Positions 6,097-6,163 of a stretch of DNA of 6,163 bases are shown here, piece after piece (position 1 is the stretch's first letter; every line of letters begins with the position of its first letter). A model generated the notes under the pieces. That model saw only the letters and a list, made by a program, of their open reading frames with translations, searched no databases and was not told the origin of the DNA. Source of the stretch: Gammaproteobacteria bacterium (GTDB lineage Bacteria > Pseudomonadota > Gammaproteobacteria > Thiohalospirales > Thiohalospiraceae). Position numbers and translations under genes: made by a program. The stretch spans positions 1 to 6,163 of the forward strand of contig JABURU010000173.1 in NCBI GenBank assembly GCA_014762485.1. Direction: 5' to 3'.

Positions 6097-6163
6097 TATC
6101 TATTTATATGTGTTTAAATGAGTATTGGTTTCTGCCCTTTTCTTATGCTATATAGAGTTGTTT

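Larger units (their letters stand above)
5717..6163. other. AT-rich region upstream of hrpA, no convincing gene
   Basis: This 447-bp stretch should carry the hrpA promoter and leader on the minus strand, but no well-spaced -35/-10 pair is evident there. A small dyad (AATTT at 5790-5794 with AAATT at 5799-5803) lies about 75-90 bp upstream of the hrpA start. On the plus strand an ORF is open from ATG 5854 (70 codons) or ATG 5926 (46 codons) to a TAA at 6064-6066. It has no good ribosome site and no recognisable motif, and the opposite strand is open over much of the same stretch, so I do not call it a gene. GATACGGATCAA (5910-5921) and GAATACGGATTAA (5981-5993) are related short repeats. Confidence 0.6.

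Noticed and set aside
1..6163. CRISPR array, tRNA, rRNA, riboswitch, or a defence or biosynthetic cluster
   Set aside because: No repeat-spacer structure, tRNA-like cloverleaf, conserved rRNA segment or set of linked system genes was seen on either strand.

Overview
The window looks like chromosomal DNA from a gammaproteobacterium of middling GC content. The main evidence is a long HrpA-type DEAH helicase with the full proteobacterial C-terminal extension, together with a DUF465 coiled-coil gene and a REP-associated tyrosine transposase (RAYT). The species cannot be fixed from this sequence. The gene spaces at both ends are clearly AT-rich, and the helicase body is more GC-balanced.

Layout, left to right. 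Bases 1-194 are AT-rich and hold two near-identical 20-base direct repeats. A broken RAYT gene lies at 195-630 on the plus strand: it keeps the HUH motif and the probable catalytic Tyr, but an apparent 11-bp deletion between 7-bp direct repeats has thrown it out of frame, and it lacks the usual C-terminal tail. After a short repeat-bearing spacer come two divergent small genes. One is a DUF465 coiled-coil protein (701-916, minus) and the other a receiver-like protein whose phosphorylation residues are replaced (982-1353, plus). A 222-bp gap with a possible promoter leads to an unrecognised 90-residue protein (1576-1848, plus).

The rest is dominated by hrpA on the minus strand (5716 down to 1850). 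Its reading frame is interrupted by one in-frame TAA at 2246-2248. Codons 1-1156 form the helicase motor, the OB fold and most of DUF3418. The last 131 codons continue in the same frame, still intact, immediately after the stop and starting on a TTG. hrpA converges with the small plus-strand gene with a single base between their stop codons, so no terminator fits between them. The final 447 bp (5717-6163) are AT-rich, with a TATAAT box, a doubtful small ORF and one perfect 7-bp inverted repeat.

No coherent multi-gene system is visible. The genes look like independent housekeeping or orphan units. The observations most worth following are the lone nonsense codon in hrpA, the repeat-mediated RAYT lesion, and the pseudo-receiver with Glu in place of the phosphoacceptor Asp.
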